Source of the DNA: Holophagae bacterium
GTDB lineage: Bacteria > Acidobacteriota > Holophagae > Acanthopleuribacterales > Acanthopleuribacteraceae
DNA: 64,000 nt
Direction: 5' to 3'
NCBI GenBank assembly: GCA_030429565.1
Contig: JAUIFE010000001.1
Span: forward strand, 1,364,001 to 1,428,000
Each line of letters begins with the position of its first letter. Within the stretch, counting starts at the first letter, position 1. The notes beneath the pieces are model-generated. The model saw nothing but the letters and a program-made list of their open reading frames with translations. It ran no database searches and had not been told where the DNA came from. The position numbers and the translations under genes are program-made. Below, one piece after another: positions 34,758-44,000 of this stretch.

Positions 34758-36542
34758 ATGGTTCATCACAAAGCCTTACTTTTTTCTCTTTTAATAACGT
34801 CACTCTTTTTCGCAAACGCACACACTTTTTACGTGCCTCACTACACCCAAACCGAAGGTGAATGGGCCACCCGCTTGACGCTGTTCAATCCAACTACGGC
34901 ACAGGCCGAGGTCGACCTCATCGCATACGGCAACAACGGTCAAGAGGCCGGGCGCAGCCATTTGACGCTTCAGCCAGGTGAGCAAGTAAACCGCGGTCTG
35001 GGAAGCCTGCTGCCCGAGCTTCGGGATGATCGCGGTTTCATGGTAATCGAAACGAATACAGTGGCACTCAGTGGTATTTTAACTTTTCAGTCGCTCCAAA
35101 ACGGCGGTATCGCCAGTCTGCCGCTGATCGGCATTCGCGCTCAGGGTCTCGCCTTCCCCTTGCTCGAACACAACAGCCTCCGCCAAAGCGGTTTGGTCAT
35201 CACGAATCCCGATTCGACCGAGGCCGTTCTTTCGATCGAAATCCTCGCCGGCAATACGCGCAGCACGCGAATCGTCCAAATCGGAGCGCGCGGCAAATGG
35301 GTCGGCATGTTGGCCGACCTGGTCCCCGAAGATACGCCTGAAGAAGCAACCGTCACCGTCTCGAGCGAGGCCGCCCTCACCGGTTTCGCGCTGACCTTCC
35401 AAAACAATGCCGCGCAGATCTTTGCCGTCTCGGCCACTCCCGTGACCCGAAACGAAGCCGCCAAATGGCAGGCGACCGTCAACGAAGCCTACGATTTGGC
35501 ACAAATCAAGACAGGTGTGGCCGCCGGTTACCGTCTGGCCGGCGGCACGCCGATCCTGGCCGCGGCCGGCTTCAGTGATCGCGAAAACCAGATCACGAGC
35601 CAACCCGACATGCGCTCCGATATCGGCAGCATCACCAAAAGTTTCACCGCCGCCGTGCTCTTGATCCTGCAAGAAAACGGCGCGATCGACCTGGACGCAC
35701 CGATTGCCACCTACCTGCCCGACGTCCCACGCGGCGACCAAATCACCACACGCATGTTGCTCAACCACACCAGCGGTCTGAAAAACTACAGCACCGAGTC
35801 GGACTTTAACCAGGTAATTTTGCACAATTACAACGGCGGAGAAGCCTGGACCGTCGCACAAATCGTTGATTTCGCCTTCGATAAAGGCTTTGATTTCGAG
35901 CCGGGTCAGGGCTGGAACTACAGCAATTCCGGTTATTTGACGGCGAGCCTGATTGCAGAAACAGTGAGTGGTCGCCCGTTGATCGACCTTTACCACGACC
36001 TTCTGTGGCAACCACTGGGCATGAACGACACCTTCTTCGGCGGCTTCGAAAACATCCCTACCCGCGCCCGAGCATATCGATTCGACGACGAGAACCGCAG
36101 TTACGAGGACGTGACGCACATGAGCCTGGCCCTGGTCGCCGCCGCCGGCGGCATCGTCTCCAACAACCAAGACATGCTGACCTGGGCCGACGCCCTGTTT
36201 ACCGGCCGCGTGCTCAGCGGCGATTCACTGGCACAAATGCTGACACCGACGCCGCGCGCGCCGAGCGAATTGCCCTACGGATTGGGCATCGTAATTGGGG
36301 AAATCAACGGCGAACCGGTCTACACCCACAACGGCGGCACCTTCGGCGGCTCGTCGGCGTTCTATTATTTCCCGAACCGAGCGGCTGGTTTGTCGATGTT
36401 GGTGAACTGCAACATGATGGACCAAAACTACAGCCGCCTGTTCACCGCTTTTTTGAACACAACCGGCATCGTCGACAAGAACGAAACCGGTCTGGGCCTG
36501 ATCCAGCGTTTTAACAAACGCCTGTCCGCCGTCCCCCAATAA
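34758..36542 (+). CDS. Secreted beta-lactamase-family serine hydrolase with N-terminal beta domain
   Basis: 594 residues with a signal peptide (LLFSLLITSLFFANA). Residues ~25-230 are a beta-sandwich-like repeat region (HYTQTEGEWATRLTLFNPTT; LVITNPDSTEAVLSIEILA) resembling N-terminal adhesion-like modules. The class C-type hydrolase domain starts near 240: Ser291-x-x-Lys294 in GSITKSF, Tyr-Ser-Asn in NYSNSGY and His-Asn-Gly in YTHNGGTFGG, all three active-site elements. It should act as an exported esterase, D-aminopeptidase or carboxypeptidase rather than a true beta-lactamase; the substrate is open. AAGGA 6 bases before the ATG. Convergent with potD. Confidence 0.87.
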   Translation: MVHHKALLFSLLITSLFFANAHTFYVPHYTQTEGEWATRLTLFNPTTAQAEVDLIAYGNNGQEAGRSHLTLQPGEQVNRGLGSLLPELRDDRGFMVIETNTVALSGILTFQSLQNGGIASLPLIGIRAQGLAFPLLEHNSLRQSGLVITNPDSTEAVLSIEILAGNTRSTRIVQIGARGKWVGMLADLVPEDTPEEATVTVSSEAALTGFALTFQNNAAQIFAVSATPVTRNEAAKWQATVNEAYDLAQIKTGVAAGYRLAGGTPILAAAGFSDRENQITSQPDMRSDIGSITKSFTAAVLLILQENGAIDLDAPIATYLPDVPRGDQITTRMLLNHTSGLKNYSTESDFNQVILHNYNGGEAWTVAQIVDFAFDKGFDFEPGQGWNYSNSGYLTASLIAETVSGRPLIDLYHDLLWQPLGMNDTFFGGFENIPTRARAYRFDDENRSYEDVTHMSLALVAAAGGIVSNNQDMLTWADALFTGRVLSGDSLAQMLTPTPRAPSELPYGLGIVIGEINGEPVYTHNGGTFGGSSAFYYFPNRAAGLSMLVNCNMMDQNYSRLFTAFLNTTGIVDKNETGLGLIQRFNKRLSAVPQ

Positions 36543-36553
36543 ACCTCAAAACC

Positions 36554-36615
36554 ACGACCACCTCGGACGACATGACGCGCAAACCGCGGCGCGCGCATTT
36601 CGTCGCGGTGGTCGT
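36554..36615. repeat. Long hairpin between convergent genes
   Basis: ACGACCACC (36554-36562) pairs with GGTGGTCGT (36607-36615), and inside it GACGA pairs with TCGTC. There is no T-tract. It may slow RNA polymerase or block 3' exonucleases for both converging transcripts. Confidence 0.5.
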
Positions 36616-36638
36616 CGTCCCGCGCGGCCGGGGCGCCG

Positions 36639-37715
36639 TCATTGAGCGGCTTTGATCTCGTCCCAAACTTTGGTGTAAGCCGCCAGGTCGGCACCAACGT
36701 CGCGCACGATTTCCGCACGCGCGAGGGCTTCCGCCGGCGGAAAAACCGCGGGGTTGTTTTTGACCTCGGCAGGCAGTTGCTCGTAACTCGCCGTATTGGG
36801 ACACAAGTATTTAATAAACATGGTGTTACGCGCGGCAACCCCGCCGTCATGGAAATAATTAATCCAGGCGTGAGCCAAGTCCGGGTGGCGACTCGTTTTG
36901 GCGATCGCCATCTCGTCGCAGGTCAACGGAAAGCCTTCCTTGGGCAACATAAAACGAATCTCGGGATTTTCTTTTTGCGACTGCAGCACGTCGCCGCTGT
37001 AACCCTGCACCAACTTGAATTCGCCACCGGCGAGGCCGTAGTGGTATTGGGTTGAGTCAAACCGGGCCGCATTGCGTTTCCAGGCAATCGCCGTATCGCG
37101 CGCCTTGGCTAATTCAGCTTCATCGGTGGTGTTGAGACTGTAGCCGTGAAGCTTGAGGGCGACGCCGATGACCTCGCGAATGTCGTTGAGTAAGGTCACA
37201 CGCCCCTTCAGCTTGGGGTCACCCAACACGGCCCAGCTCGGTTCCAAGTCACCCAATTCGGCAAGATAGCCGATGCCGGTGGTGCTGACCATGTAGGGCA
37301 CACTGAACTTCATCGCAGGGTCGGCGATAAGGTTGCTGTAGGTGCGGTCGACGTTGGCCAAGTTAGGAATTTTGGCGTGGTCGAGTGGCAGCAACAGGTC
37401 TTCTTTAACCAGAGTTTGCACCGCGTAACCGGACGGGTACAGCACATCGTAAGCAGCGCCGCCGGCCTTGATTTTGGCCAGCAGTTGTTCATTGGATTCG
37501 AAAAAGTTGAGGTTCACTTTGCAAAAGTGTTTCTCTTCAAAAGCCTGGACCAGCGCCGGATCGACGTAGTCGGACCAAATAAACACATTCAGGGTGGGCC
37601 TTTCCTTGGGTTGGCTTTGCTCGGCCGACTGATCGTTGGCCGTCGGGGTTCCTTGGCGACAGTGCATGCCGGCCAGGGCCAAGCACAGCACCAAGGCAAC
37701 TGTCCAAATTCTCAT
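36639..37715 (-). CDS. potD: Polyamine ABC transporter substrate-binding protein
   Basis: 358 residues. N-terminal export signal (VALVLCLALAGMHCRQ) with a Cys that could be lipidated, although GMHC is an imperfect lipobox. The mature part starts with LNVFIWSDYVDPALVQAFEE, the signature of PotD/PotF binding proteins, followed by AAYDVLYPSGYAVQTL. It captures spermidine or putrescine in the periplasm for PotBC. Last gene of the potABCD operon; its ATG overlaps the potC stop by 4 bases. Confidence 0.92.
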   Translation of the reverse strand: MRIWTVALVLCLALAGMHCRQGTPTANDQSAEQSQPKERPTLNVFIWSDYVDPALVQAFEEKHFCKVNLNFFESNEQLLAKIKAGGAAYDVLYPSGYAVQTLVKEDLLLPLDHAKIPNLANVDRTYSNLIADPAMKFSVPYMVSTTGIGYLAELGDLEPSWAVLGDPKLKGRVTLLNDIREVIGVALKLHGYSLNTTDEAELAKARDTAIAWKRNAARFDSTQYHYGLAGGEFKLVQGYSGDVLQSQKENPEIRFMLPKEGFPLTCDEMAIAKTSRHPDLAHAWINYFHDGGVAARNTMFIKYLCPNTASYEQLPAEVKNNPAVFPPAEALARAEIVRDVGADLAAYTKVWDEIKAAQ

Positions 37716-38488
37716 GGGGTATGCTCCTTGTTGCGAAAGCGTAGCGCGAGCCCGACCAACAGAAACGTCGCCGCCAGAATCAAGGTCGACAAGGCATTGA
37801 TCAGCGGCGGGGCACCGTGTTTGATCATGCTGTAGACCCGGAGCGGCAAGGTCGTGGCGCCGGGGCCGGCCACAAAAAAAGTAATCACGTAGTCATCAAC
37901 GGAAAGAGAAAAAGCAAGTAAGGCACCGGAGAAAATGCCGGGCGCCAACTGGGGAAACAAAACGCGCAGGCCCGCCTGCACGGGTGACGCGCCGAGGTCG
38001 CGAGCCGCTTCCATGGTCGAAAAGTCGAAATCCTGGAGCCGCGCCAGCACCACCATGGCCACGTAACTGGTACAGAAACAGCCATGGGCCAAAATAATCG
38101 TGGTAAACCCCAGTTCGACGCGCACCATGACAAACATCAACAACAGACTGATGCCCATCAGAATGTCGGGCACCGCCAAAGGCAGGTAGACCAGGCCAAA
38201 TTTGAAACGCAACAGAAAACCACGCGCCCGGTGCAAACACAAAGCCGACAAGGTGCCCAACACCACCGCCGCCAGAGATGCCGCGCCACCGACGATCAAG
38301 GTATTGACAAAGGCGTCCCAAATACCCCGGTCGGCAAACAGCTTGGCATACCAATCGAAGGTGAAGCCTTGCCAACGTGTCCCGAAACGCGAGGCGTTAA
38401 ACGAGTTGGCCACCACAACAACCATCGGCACATAGAAAAACAACAACACGCCGGCGAAAATCAGGCCGGGCCATCGTTCCTGCTTCAA
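37712..38488 (-). CDS. potC: Polyamine ABC transporter permease
   Basis: 258 residues, six membrane segments. Contains the EAA loop MEAARDLGASPVQAGLRVLF that docks the ATPase. N-terminus (FAGVLLFFYVPMVVVVANSF) is typical of PotC/PotI. Forms the channel with PotB in the inner membrane. Overlaps potB upstream and potD downstream by 4 bases each. Confidence 0.92.
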   Translation of the reverse strand: MKQERWPGLIFAGVLLFFYVPMVVVVANSFNASRFGTRWQGFTFDWYAKLFADRGIWDAFVNTLIVGGAASLAAVVLGTLSALCLHRARGFLLRFKFGLVYLPLAVPDILMGISLLLMFVMVRVELGFTTIILAHGCFCTSYVAMVVLARLQDFDFSTMEAARDLGASPVQAGLRVLFPQLAPGIFSGALLAFSLSVDDYVITFFVAGPGATTLPLRVYSMIKHGAPPLINALSTLILAATFLLVGLALRFRNKEHTP

Positions 38489-39342
38489 TACAGACCCTCC
38501 CGATTCCCCCGCCGTCGCCCCAAGGCCAAAAGCATTGGCGGCAACACGGCCAGCATCAGACAGGTTGCCAAGGCCGCCGCCAGCGGTAGGTTGCGGTCGG
38601 TAAAGGTGCGCTGGGCAATTTTGTTGCCGATCAATTCACTGCTGGGTCCACCCACGAGATCGGGGATCACATAACTGCCGAGCGCGGGAATAAAGACCAT
38701 GGCCACCGCCCCCCAGATACCGCCGGCGACAGCGGGCACAAAGATGCGAAAGAAGGCAGCGGCAGGGCCGGCACCAAGGTCGCGGGCCGCTTCCATTAAG
38801 GTAAAATCGACCTTCTCAGCGGCGGCATAAATCGGCAACAGGGCAAAAGGTAAAAAGGCATAGACCTGCACCAAAAGCACGGTTGGCGTGTTGTAGAGCA
38901 AAACGGCGTTTGCATCGACCAAGTACAACCACACCAGCACTTTCTTAAAAAAACCTTCGGGATGCAAAAGCACTTTCCAAGCCAAGACCCGCACCAGAAG
39001 ACTGGTCCAAAAGGGCAGAATCACCAACAGCAACCACAGATTGCGGCGCTGGGGCGGTTGCCGCGCCAAAAAATAGGCGCAGGGCACCGAGGGGACAAGG
39101 CACAGCAGGGTGGTCAGCAGTGCCAAACCCAAAGTACGCAACAGGATGCGACCGAATCCCGGCGACCATAACTTGCCCCAAGCCGCGACCGTCCAACCGG
39201 CCTGAGTGCCACCGTAGAGGTCTGAAGGTTTGAAGGCAATCAGCACCACCAACAAAGTGGGCACAACAAATAAAGCCAGCAGCCAAAGCAGGCCCGGCAA
39301 ACCCAGTAGCCAGGTCGTCACGTCGTTGCCGCGCCGCTTCAC
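38485..39342 (-). CDS. potB: Polyamine ABC transporter permease
   Basis: 285 residues with about six membrane segments. The EAA loop is MEAARDLGAGPAAAFFRIFV. The N-terminal segment (LLGLPGLLWLLALFVVPTLL) and order after potA identify PotB/PotH. It pairs with PotC to form the transport path. Start at 39342 overlaps the potA stop by 4 bases. Confidence 0.92.
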   Translation of the reverse strand: MKRRGNDVTTWLLGLPGLLWLLALFVVPTLLVVLIAFKPSDLYGGTQAGWTVAAWGKLWSPGFGRILLRTLGLALLTTLLCLVPSVPCAYFLARQPPQRRNLWLLLVILPFWTSLLVRVLAWKVLLHPEGFFKKVLVWLYLVDANAVLLYNTPTVLLVQVYAFLPFALLPIYAAAEKVDFTLMEAARDLGAGPAAAFFRIFVPAVAGGIWGAVAMVFIPALGSYVIPDLVGGPSSELIGNKIAQRTFTDRNLPLAAALATCLMLAVLPPMLLALGRRRGNREGLY

Positions 39343-40400
39343 GGGACGCCGCCGTCGCCGTCCGGCAACAAGGTGCCGTCCTGAGCGCGCCAGTGAACAA
39401 AGGCCTGATCACCCACCGCGAGCGCGGTCAGACTGCTGCCGGCCGGCAATTGGGCTTGCAGGTGCAACACGCCTAAATCCACGGTATAGCGCGTATGCGA
39501 CCCCAGATAAACGCGATCGAGGATACACCCGCGAAACACATTGTCACCGTCAACCGGCGCCGCCAGACTCAGTTGCACCTGCTCGGGGCGCACCGCCAAC
39601 ACGGCCTCGTCGCGCGTTGCCTGCGTGGGCAACACAACGACGCCCAGACCGGCGACGTCCATCGCCCGCCCGTCGCCGCGTCGGCTTCCTGTCAACAGAT
39701 TGCTATCACCGATAAAGGAGCACACAAAGCGGTTGGCGGGCGTTTCGTAAATTGCCTTGGGTGTGCCCAATTGTTCAATGCGCCCGCCCCGCATGACCGC
39801 AATGCGGTCGGAAATGCTCATCGCCTCGAATTGGTCGTGGGTCACAAACACAAAGGTAATCCCCACCTCGCGCTGCAACCGTTCCAACTCGGTCAACATC
39901 CGTTGGCGCAGTTTGAGATCCAAAGCGGCAAAGGGTTCGTCGAGCAACAGCACCTTCGGTTCCAAAATCAGGGCACGTGCCAAAGCAACCCGCTGTTTCT
40001 GGCCACCGGACAATTGCTGTGGTTTTTTATCGGCCGCCGTTTCCAACTGCACCAATGCCAACAAGCGTTCGGTCTCGCGGCGGATGCGGTCGGCGGGCCA
40101 CCCAGCCGTACGCGGACCGAAACTGATGTTTTGGCGTACGCTCATGTGTGGAAACAACGCGTAATTTTGGAAGATGGTATTGAGCGCGCGCTTTTCGGGC
40201 GGATCGCTGGTAATATCGCGGCCCCCAAGCGTAATCCGACCGCGATCCGGGAACAGAAACCCAGCCGCCAGACGCAGCAAGGTCGTTTTCCCGCACCCAC
40301 TGGGGCCGAGCAGCGAAAAAATTTCGCCTTCTTTGACCGCCAGCGAAACGTTGGTCAGCGCGGCCAAGTCACCAAACGATTTGTCGATCTCGGAAAACAC
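39339..40400 (-). CDS. potA: Polyamine ABC transporter ATPase
   Basis: 353 residues. Walker A GPSGCGKTTLLR, ABC signature LSGGQKQRVALARAL, Walker B VLLLDEPFAALD, switch His in FVTHDQFEA, and a C-terminal TOBE domain (LAVRPEQVQLSLAAP). It powers polyamine uptake. Start problem: in-frame GTG 40400 gives a protein beginning FSEIDKSFG, slightly short of the usual PotA N-terminus, and lies 18 bases from the strong AGGAAGGGGG. An ATC codon at 40410-40412 has ideal spacing to that site (6 bases) and would give IALLVFSEIDKSFG. First gene of potABCD. Confidence 0.93.
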   Translation of the reverse strand: MFSEIDKSFGDLAALTNVSLAVKEGEIFSLLGPSGCGKTTLLRLAAGFLFPDRGRITLGGRDITSDPPEKRALNTIFQNYALFPHMSVRQNISFGPRTAGWPADRIRRETERLLALVQLETAADKKPQQLSGGQKQRVALARALILEPKVLLLDEPFAALDLKLRQRMLTELERLQREVGITFVFVTHDQFEAMSISDRIAVMRGGRIEQLGTPKAIYETPANRFVCSFIGDSNLLTGSRRGDGRAMDVAGLGVVVLPTQATRDEAVLAVRPEQVQLSLAAPVDGDNVFRGCILDRVYLGSHTRYTVDLGVLHLQAQLPAGSSLTALAVGDQAFVHWRAQDGTLLPDGDGGVP

Positions 40401-40412
40401 CAGCAGCGCGAT

Positions 40413-40685
40413 GGGCGCCCCCTTCCTACCTAAAACAGTGAAACAGTGACCATGACATTGACCAAAAATCCGAAACAGAACCGCTTGAAATCGGTAAAGG
40501 CGCGCACAACAAGCCTTCCACCGCGATGCCGGCCCACAGGATGGGGCACCTTCACCGCGCGTGACGGCGCCCGCTCGCCCCAGTCTCGACCTTGAAAAAC
40601 TCCCTTTTTATAACCCAAGCATCGCTCGAGTGGGGGCGAAAAAAGCCGAATGCGTCGCAGTGCGGCGCAAAGCCGGGCCCAAACA
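40413..40685. other. Upstream region of potA
   Basis: About 270 bases between potA and the terminator of the next minus-strand gene. It should contain the pot promoter. No gene or clear regulatory hairpin is seen. Confidence 0.4.
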
Positions 40686-40716
40686 GCAAAAAGCGCGGAA
40701 CTCGTCCGCGCTTTTC
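40686..40716 (-). terminator. Terminator of the lectin-like protein gene
   Basis: AAAAGCGCGGA pairs with TCCGCGCTTTT around a 5-base loop between 40689 and 40714. On the minus strand the hairpin ends in a run of five T. Confidence 0.85.
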
Positions 40717-40740
40717 TCTTAGGTTGTGGTTGGTGTTTGT

Positions 40741-42438
40741 TTAGTTGGCCCAGCTTACGACGGCAACCCATTCGTCGTCGTGGGTGCCGTTGTCGGCTTC
40801 TTGCTCTTGCAGTTTGACACTAACGCTGTTGGTGCTGATTGATTGTTGGCGGGTCGTAACCGAAGCGCTACCGTTGGTGGTTTGCGTTTGGCTCAGAACA
40901 ACCGGGGTGGCGCTGTGGGTGGAGGCGAAAGTAACCGTTTCCCAGTTGTGGTCGAGCTTTTGTTCTTGTGCTTGAAGGACGCCGCCTTTTTCCAAGCTGT
41001 GAACGCCTTTTTCGACGATCAAGTAGCTAACCGATTCAGTGGCGTGCGAACCGTCGAGGTAGTCCCACTCTTCCAGTTGGTATTTGAAGTAGTCGTCGTT
41101 GACGTTTTTGATCCGCATGTGGCCGGCGTGTGAGCCATTTTGTGAGTTGATGGTCATGATGACAACCGGGTCACTGTAAGTGCCGATGAAGTTGTCCAAG
41201 GTGAACCAAGTGCCGCCGCTGTCCTGGGTGACGTCGATGACGCCTGCTTCGCCGATGATGGTGCCGCTGGTGTTGCGGATGACGCCTTCTTCGAAGGCAA
41301 GGAAGCCGATGGTTTCGTTGTTGTGGATGACTTCGCTGTCGTTGGATTGTTCTTCTTGGATGAAGATGTCGAAGCCGTTGATGTCGGCGTTTTTGATGCG
41401 GACGTCGGAGGGGTCGGTACCGGAAGTGGTTTGCATGGCGGCGAGGATGGCGGGCGTGCTTTCGAAAGAGCTGACAAAGTCAATGTTGGTCGTGGTTTCG
41501 TCAATGCTACCGATGCGGTCGCCATCCATGAACAGCATGGGGTCGGTGAAGGTGGAAACGCTTTGACGTTCCATGAAGTACCACAAAGTAGCGTCGGATT
41601 GAGTGCCGGTCAGGATGACGTCTTTCCAACCGGTGCCTTCGCAAGCCATGTAGCGGCCGTCGGATGATTTAATCGCGTAGGTACCGTATTCGCCTGATTC
41701 CAAGGTGAACTTGCCTTCGGTAGTGATCGAGCTGACGACGGCAATGTCGGTCACACCGGAAATCGCGGTCAGGTACTTGCCGTTCAGGTGGAAGCTGTGG
41801 GTGCCGTCGCCATTGTCGATGACGTCCCATTTGGTCCAGTAGTTGTTGGCGCCGTAAGCTTGGTTGTACGGGAAGGTTTCGGGATCGTTACCGGTCAGCA
41901 TGATGATGATATTTTTGTAGAGGTAGTTGGCCATGTTGACGTTGTCCAGGCCGCTGGTGGGGTCGGGGCGCTCGTAGAACAACCATTCTTCATTGGAAGT
42001 GCGCTCGTAAGATTGGACCAGGTCTTTCCAGCCGGAGCCGCCTGCGCCGACGTAGGTGTGACGCCAGGTTCTCAGGTAAAAAGAACCGTTGCCTGTTTCC
42101 AAGAAAAACTTTTCGTTGGTACCGATTGAAGAGGCAACGCCGATGCCGTCATTGCTGTCGGCGGTCAGGTACTTGCCGTTGAGGTGGAAGGAGTAAGTGT
42201 CGTCGTCGTTAAGGATCACGTCCCATTTGGTCCAGTAGTTGGTCAAACCATATGCTTGATCGTATGGGAAGGTTTCAGGATCGTTGCCAGTCAGCAAAAT
42301 GATCGCGTTTTTCTCTTTTTCGTTAATGATATTAACGTTGTCAAGCACTGTTGTTGCAGCAGATACCATGGATGAAGCGAAGAAAAAGAGGGCAAACAAA
42401 GAAGTGATCAGCATTTGGACAGACGATGGCCTTTGCAT
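40741..42438 (-). CDS. Secreted protein with tandem trefoil-like and H-type-lectin-like repeats
   Basis: 565 residues. Signal peptide (MLITSLFALFFFASSMVSA). Residues ~25-285 are two ~130-residue repeats: each has ILLTGNDPETFPYDQAYG or the IMLTGNDPETFPYNQAYG variant, then NYWTKWDVI and SFHLNGKYLTA, reminiscent of fascin/ricin-type beta-trefoil units. From ~300 there are two ~95-residue modules with TPAILAAMQTTSGTDPSDVR and an acidic QEEQSND or LEEWDYLDGSHATES segment ending in a YLIVEKGV strand, as in H-type lectin domains. It is therefore probably an extracellular glycan-binding protein. AAGGAGA precedes ATG 42438. It stands alone between terminator and divergent region; the sugar target is unknown. 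Confidence 0.75.
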   Translation of the reverse strand: MQRPSSVQMLITSLFALFFFASSMVSAATTVLDNVNIINEKEKNAIILLTGNDPETFPYDQAYGLTNYWTKWDVILNDDDTYSFHLNGKYLTADSNDGIGVASSIGTNEKFFLETGNGSFYLRTWRHTYVGAGGSGWKDLVQSYERTSNEEWLFYERPDPTSGLDNVNMANYLYKNIIIMLTGNDPETFPYNQAYGANNYWTKWDVIDNGDGTHSFHLNGKYLTAISGVTDIAVVSSITTEGKFTLESGEYGTYAIKSSDGRYMACEGTGWKDVILTGTQSDATLWYFMERQSVSTFTDPMLFMDGDRIGSIDETTTNIDFVSSFESTPAILAAMQTTSGTDPSDVRIKNADINGFDIFIQEEQSNDSEVIHNNETIGFLAFEEGVIRNTSGTIIGEAGVIDVTQDSGGTWFTLDNFIGTYSDPVVIMTINSQNGSHAGHMRIKNVNDDYFKYQLEEWDYLDGSHATESVSYLIVEKGVHSLEKGGVLQAQEQKLDHNWETVTFASTHSATPVVLSQTQTTNGSASVTTRQQSISTNSVSVKLQEQEADNGTHDDEWVAVVSWAN

Positions 42439-43084
42439 GGGGGTTCTCCTTAAATGCAAGCTAGAAGCAATGATTTTCGTGGGTTTTATTTAGGGTGAAG
42501 GCTGTTAACTTGTACCGGATAGCGATCAAAAAATCAGGCCCGCGCGTCGTGGCGTCGGGTGGTTGCCGCCTTTTGTTTCGGTCGGCTTCGCTCCGGCTGA
42601 CAAGGCTAAGTTTACGAGCAGATATTGGAGAAACGATGGTGGTCGGTTATTTTTTCGCAGCTCGGTTGTTTGCAACCCGTCAGCCCAACCTAAAACCAAG
42701 GCTCTCACCACCATCGCCATCAACCTAAAGCACTTATTTAAAACATGTTACAAGATCCACCGATCTTTGGTTCGGCAGCAAAAGAAGCTGATATTTTTTG
42801 GTTTTTTTTTTCAAAACAGACCGTTCTCACGTCATTCCGGCAAAATCACGCACACATTCCCTCCACATTCCCGCAAATGTGCCCGATTTGTGACGTGACG
42901 TTCCCCATTTTCGCCATGATCCAGTCGTTACCCGTCTGATTTGGTTGAATGACCGTGGTTCGGATTGGATTTATAAAAAATATCAAAATTATCAAACCAA
43001 AAACTCAGCATTTACCAATTATTCCCAAACGATAAACTGGAAAAGCGCCATGGTTACCGCATTTCAATACAGGGAGGACCCATC
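42439..43084. other. Divergent intergenic region
   Basis: About 640 bases between the lectin-like gene and the crotonase gene. The right half (42960-43020) is very AT-rich and probably carries promoters. No frame has a domain or ribosome site. Confidence 0.5.
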
Positions 43085-43930
43085 TTGAACACACCGAGCT
43101 TTTCCACCTTTTCCATCCAAGTCCAAGCCGCCGTGGCTTGGATTACCTTTGATGATCCACCGGTTAACATCCAGGGTTTGAAAATGTTAGCCGAGCTCAA
43201 CCGCCTCGCCGAACACCTGGAACAGGACCGCACCATTAGAGTGGTTGTGTTTCAATCGGCCCATCCCGAAATTTTCGTGGCTCATGCCGATACGTTTTTT
43301 CTCAAGGACATGCCGACGACGGCGGTCGCACGCGACGAAGTGCAACTGCTCGATTTGCAGACCACCTTGGACCGAATCAGTCGTTTGCCGCAGGCGACCA
43401 TCGCCAAAATTGAAGGTTACGCGTGCGGCGGCGGCCACGAGTTCGCGCTGGCTTGCGATATGCGCTTCGCGGCGCGCGGTAAAGCGGTGTTTATGCAAAT
43501 GGAAGTGGCCATGGGCATTTTGCCATGCGGTGGCGGCGCCTCGCGTTTGCCGCGCCAGGTGGGTTTGGGTCGTGCCTTGGAGATTGTTTTAGGGGCCGAG
43601 GATTTTGACGCCGACACCGCCGCCGCCTATGGCACCATTAATAAAGCGTTGGATCCTGACGAAATCGGCCCCTATGTGACGGCGTTGGCGCAACGCATCG
43701 CGCGGTGGCCGGCAGCCTCGATTGAAGCCTGCAAAAGGGCGGTTTACGCGGCGGCCGATCTGCCGCTTATGGAGGCTTTGCGCGAGGAAGCCTACCAGTT
43801 ATATCAAGCGCTCAGTCAAACACCCGCCCAGAAACGTTTTCAGCATGCAGATGACACCGGCGCCCAGTTCGACATGAACAACCAACGCAACTGGCAAACG
43901 CTGCTGCCCGCCCTTCAAGAGATCCAATAA
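43085..43930 (+). CDS. Enoyl-CoA hydratase/isomerase (crotonase) family protein
   Basis: 281 residues. Crotonase-fold features: AAVAWITFDDPPVN at the start, AHADTFFLKD (an oxyanion-region variant of A-G-A-D), KIEGYACGGGHEFALACDMRF (the G-x-x-x-G-G-G-x-E block) and QMEVAMGILPCGGGASRLPR. The second catalytic Glu of hydratases is not at its usual place (ILPCGGG), so the reaction may be isomerase-, hydrolase- or thioesterase-like. TTG start at 43085 with GGGAGG 7 bases upstream. It is followed 70 bases later by an SDR gene in the same direction, perhaps an acyl-CoA or ketone pathway pair. Confidence 0.85.
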   Translation: MNTPSFSTFSIQVQAAVAWITFDDPPVNIQGLKMLAELNRLAEHLEQDRTIRVVVFQSAHPEIFVAHADTFFLKDMPTTAVARDEVQLLDLQTTLDRISRLPQATIAKIEGYACGGGHEFALACDMRFAARGKAVFMQMEVAMGILPCGGGASRLPRQVGLGRALEIVLGAEDFDADTAAAYGTINKALDPDEIGPYVTALAQRIARWPAASIEACKRAVYAAADLPLMEALREEAYQLYQALSQTPAQKRFQHADDTGAQFDMNNQRNWQTLLPALQEIQ

Positions 43931-44000
43931 TAATGAATGAAACCGGCGGTCGCAAAAACACGCGGCCGCCGCCCACGCCCCATGCCGAGGAGTGACGCGT

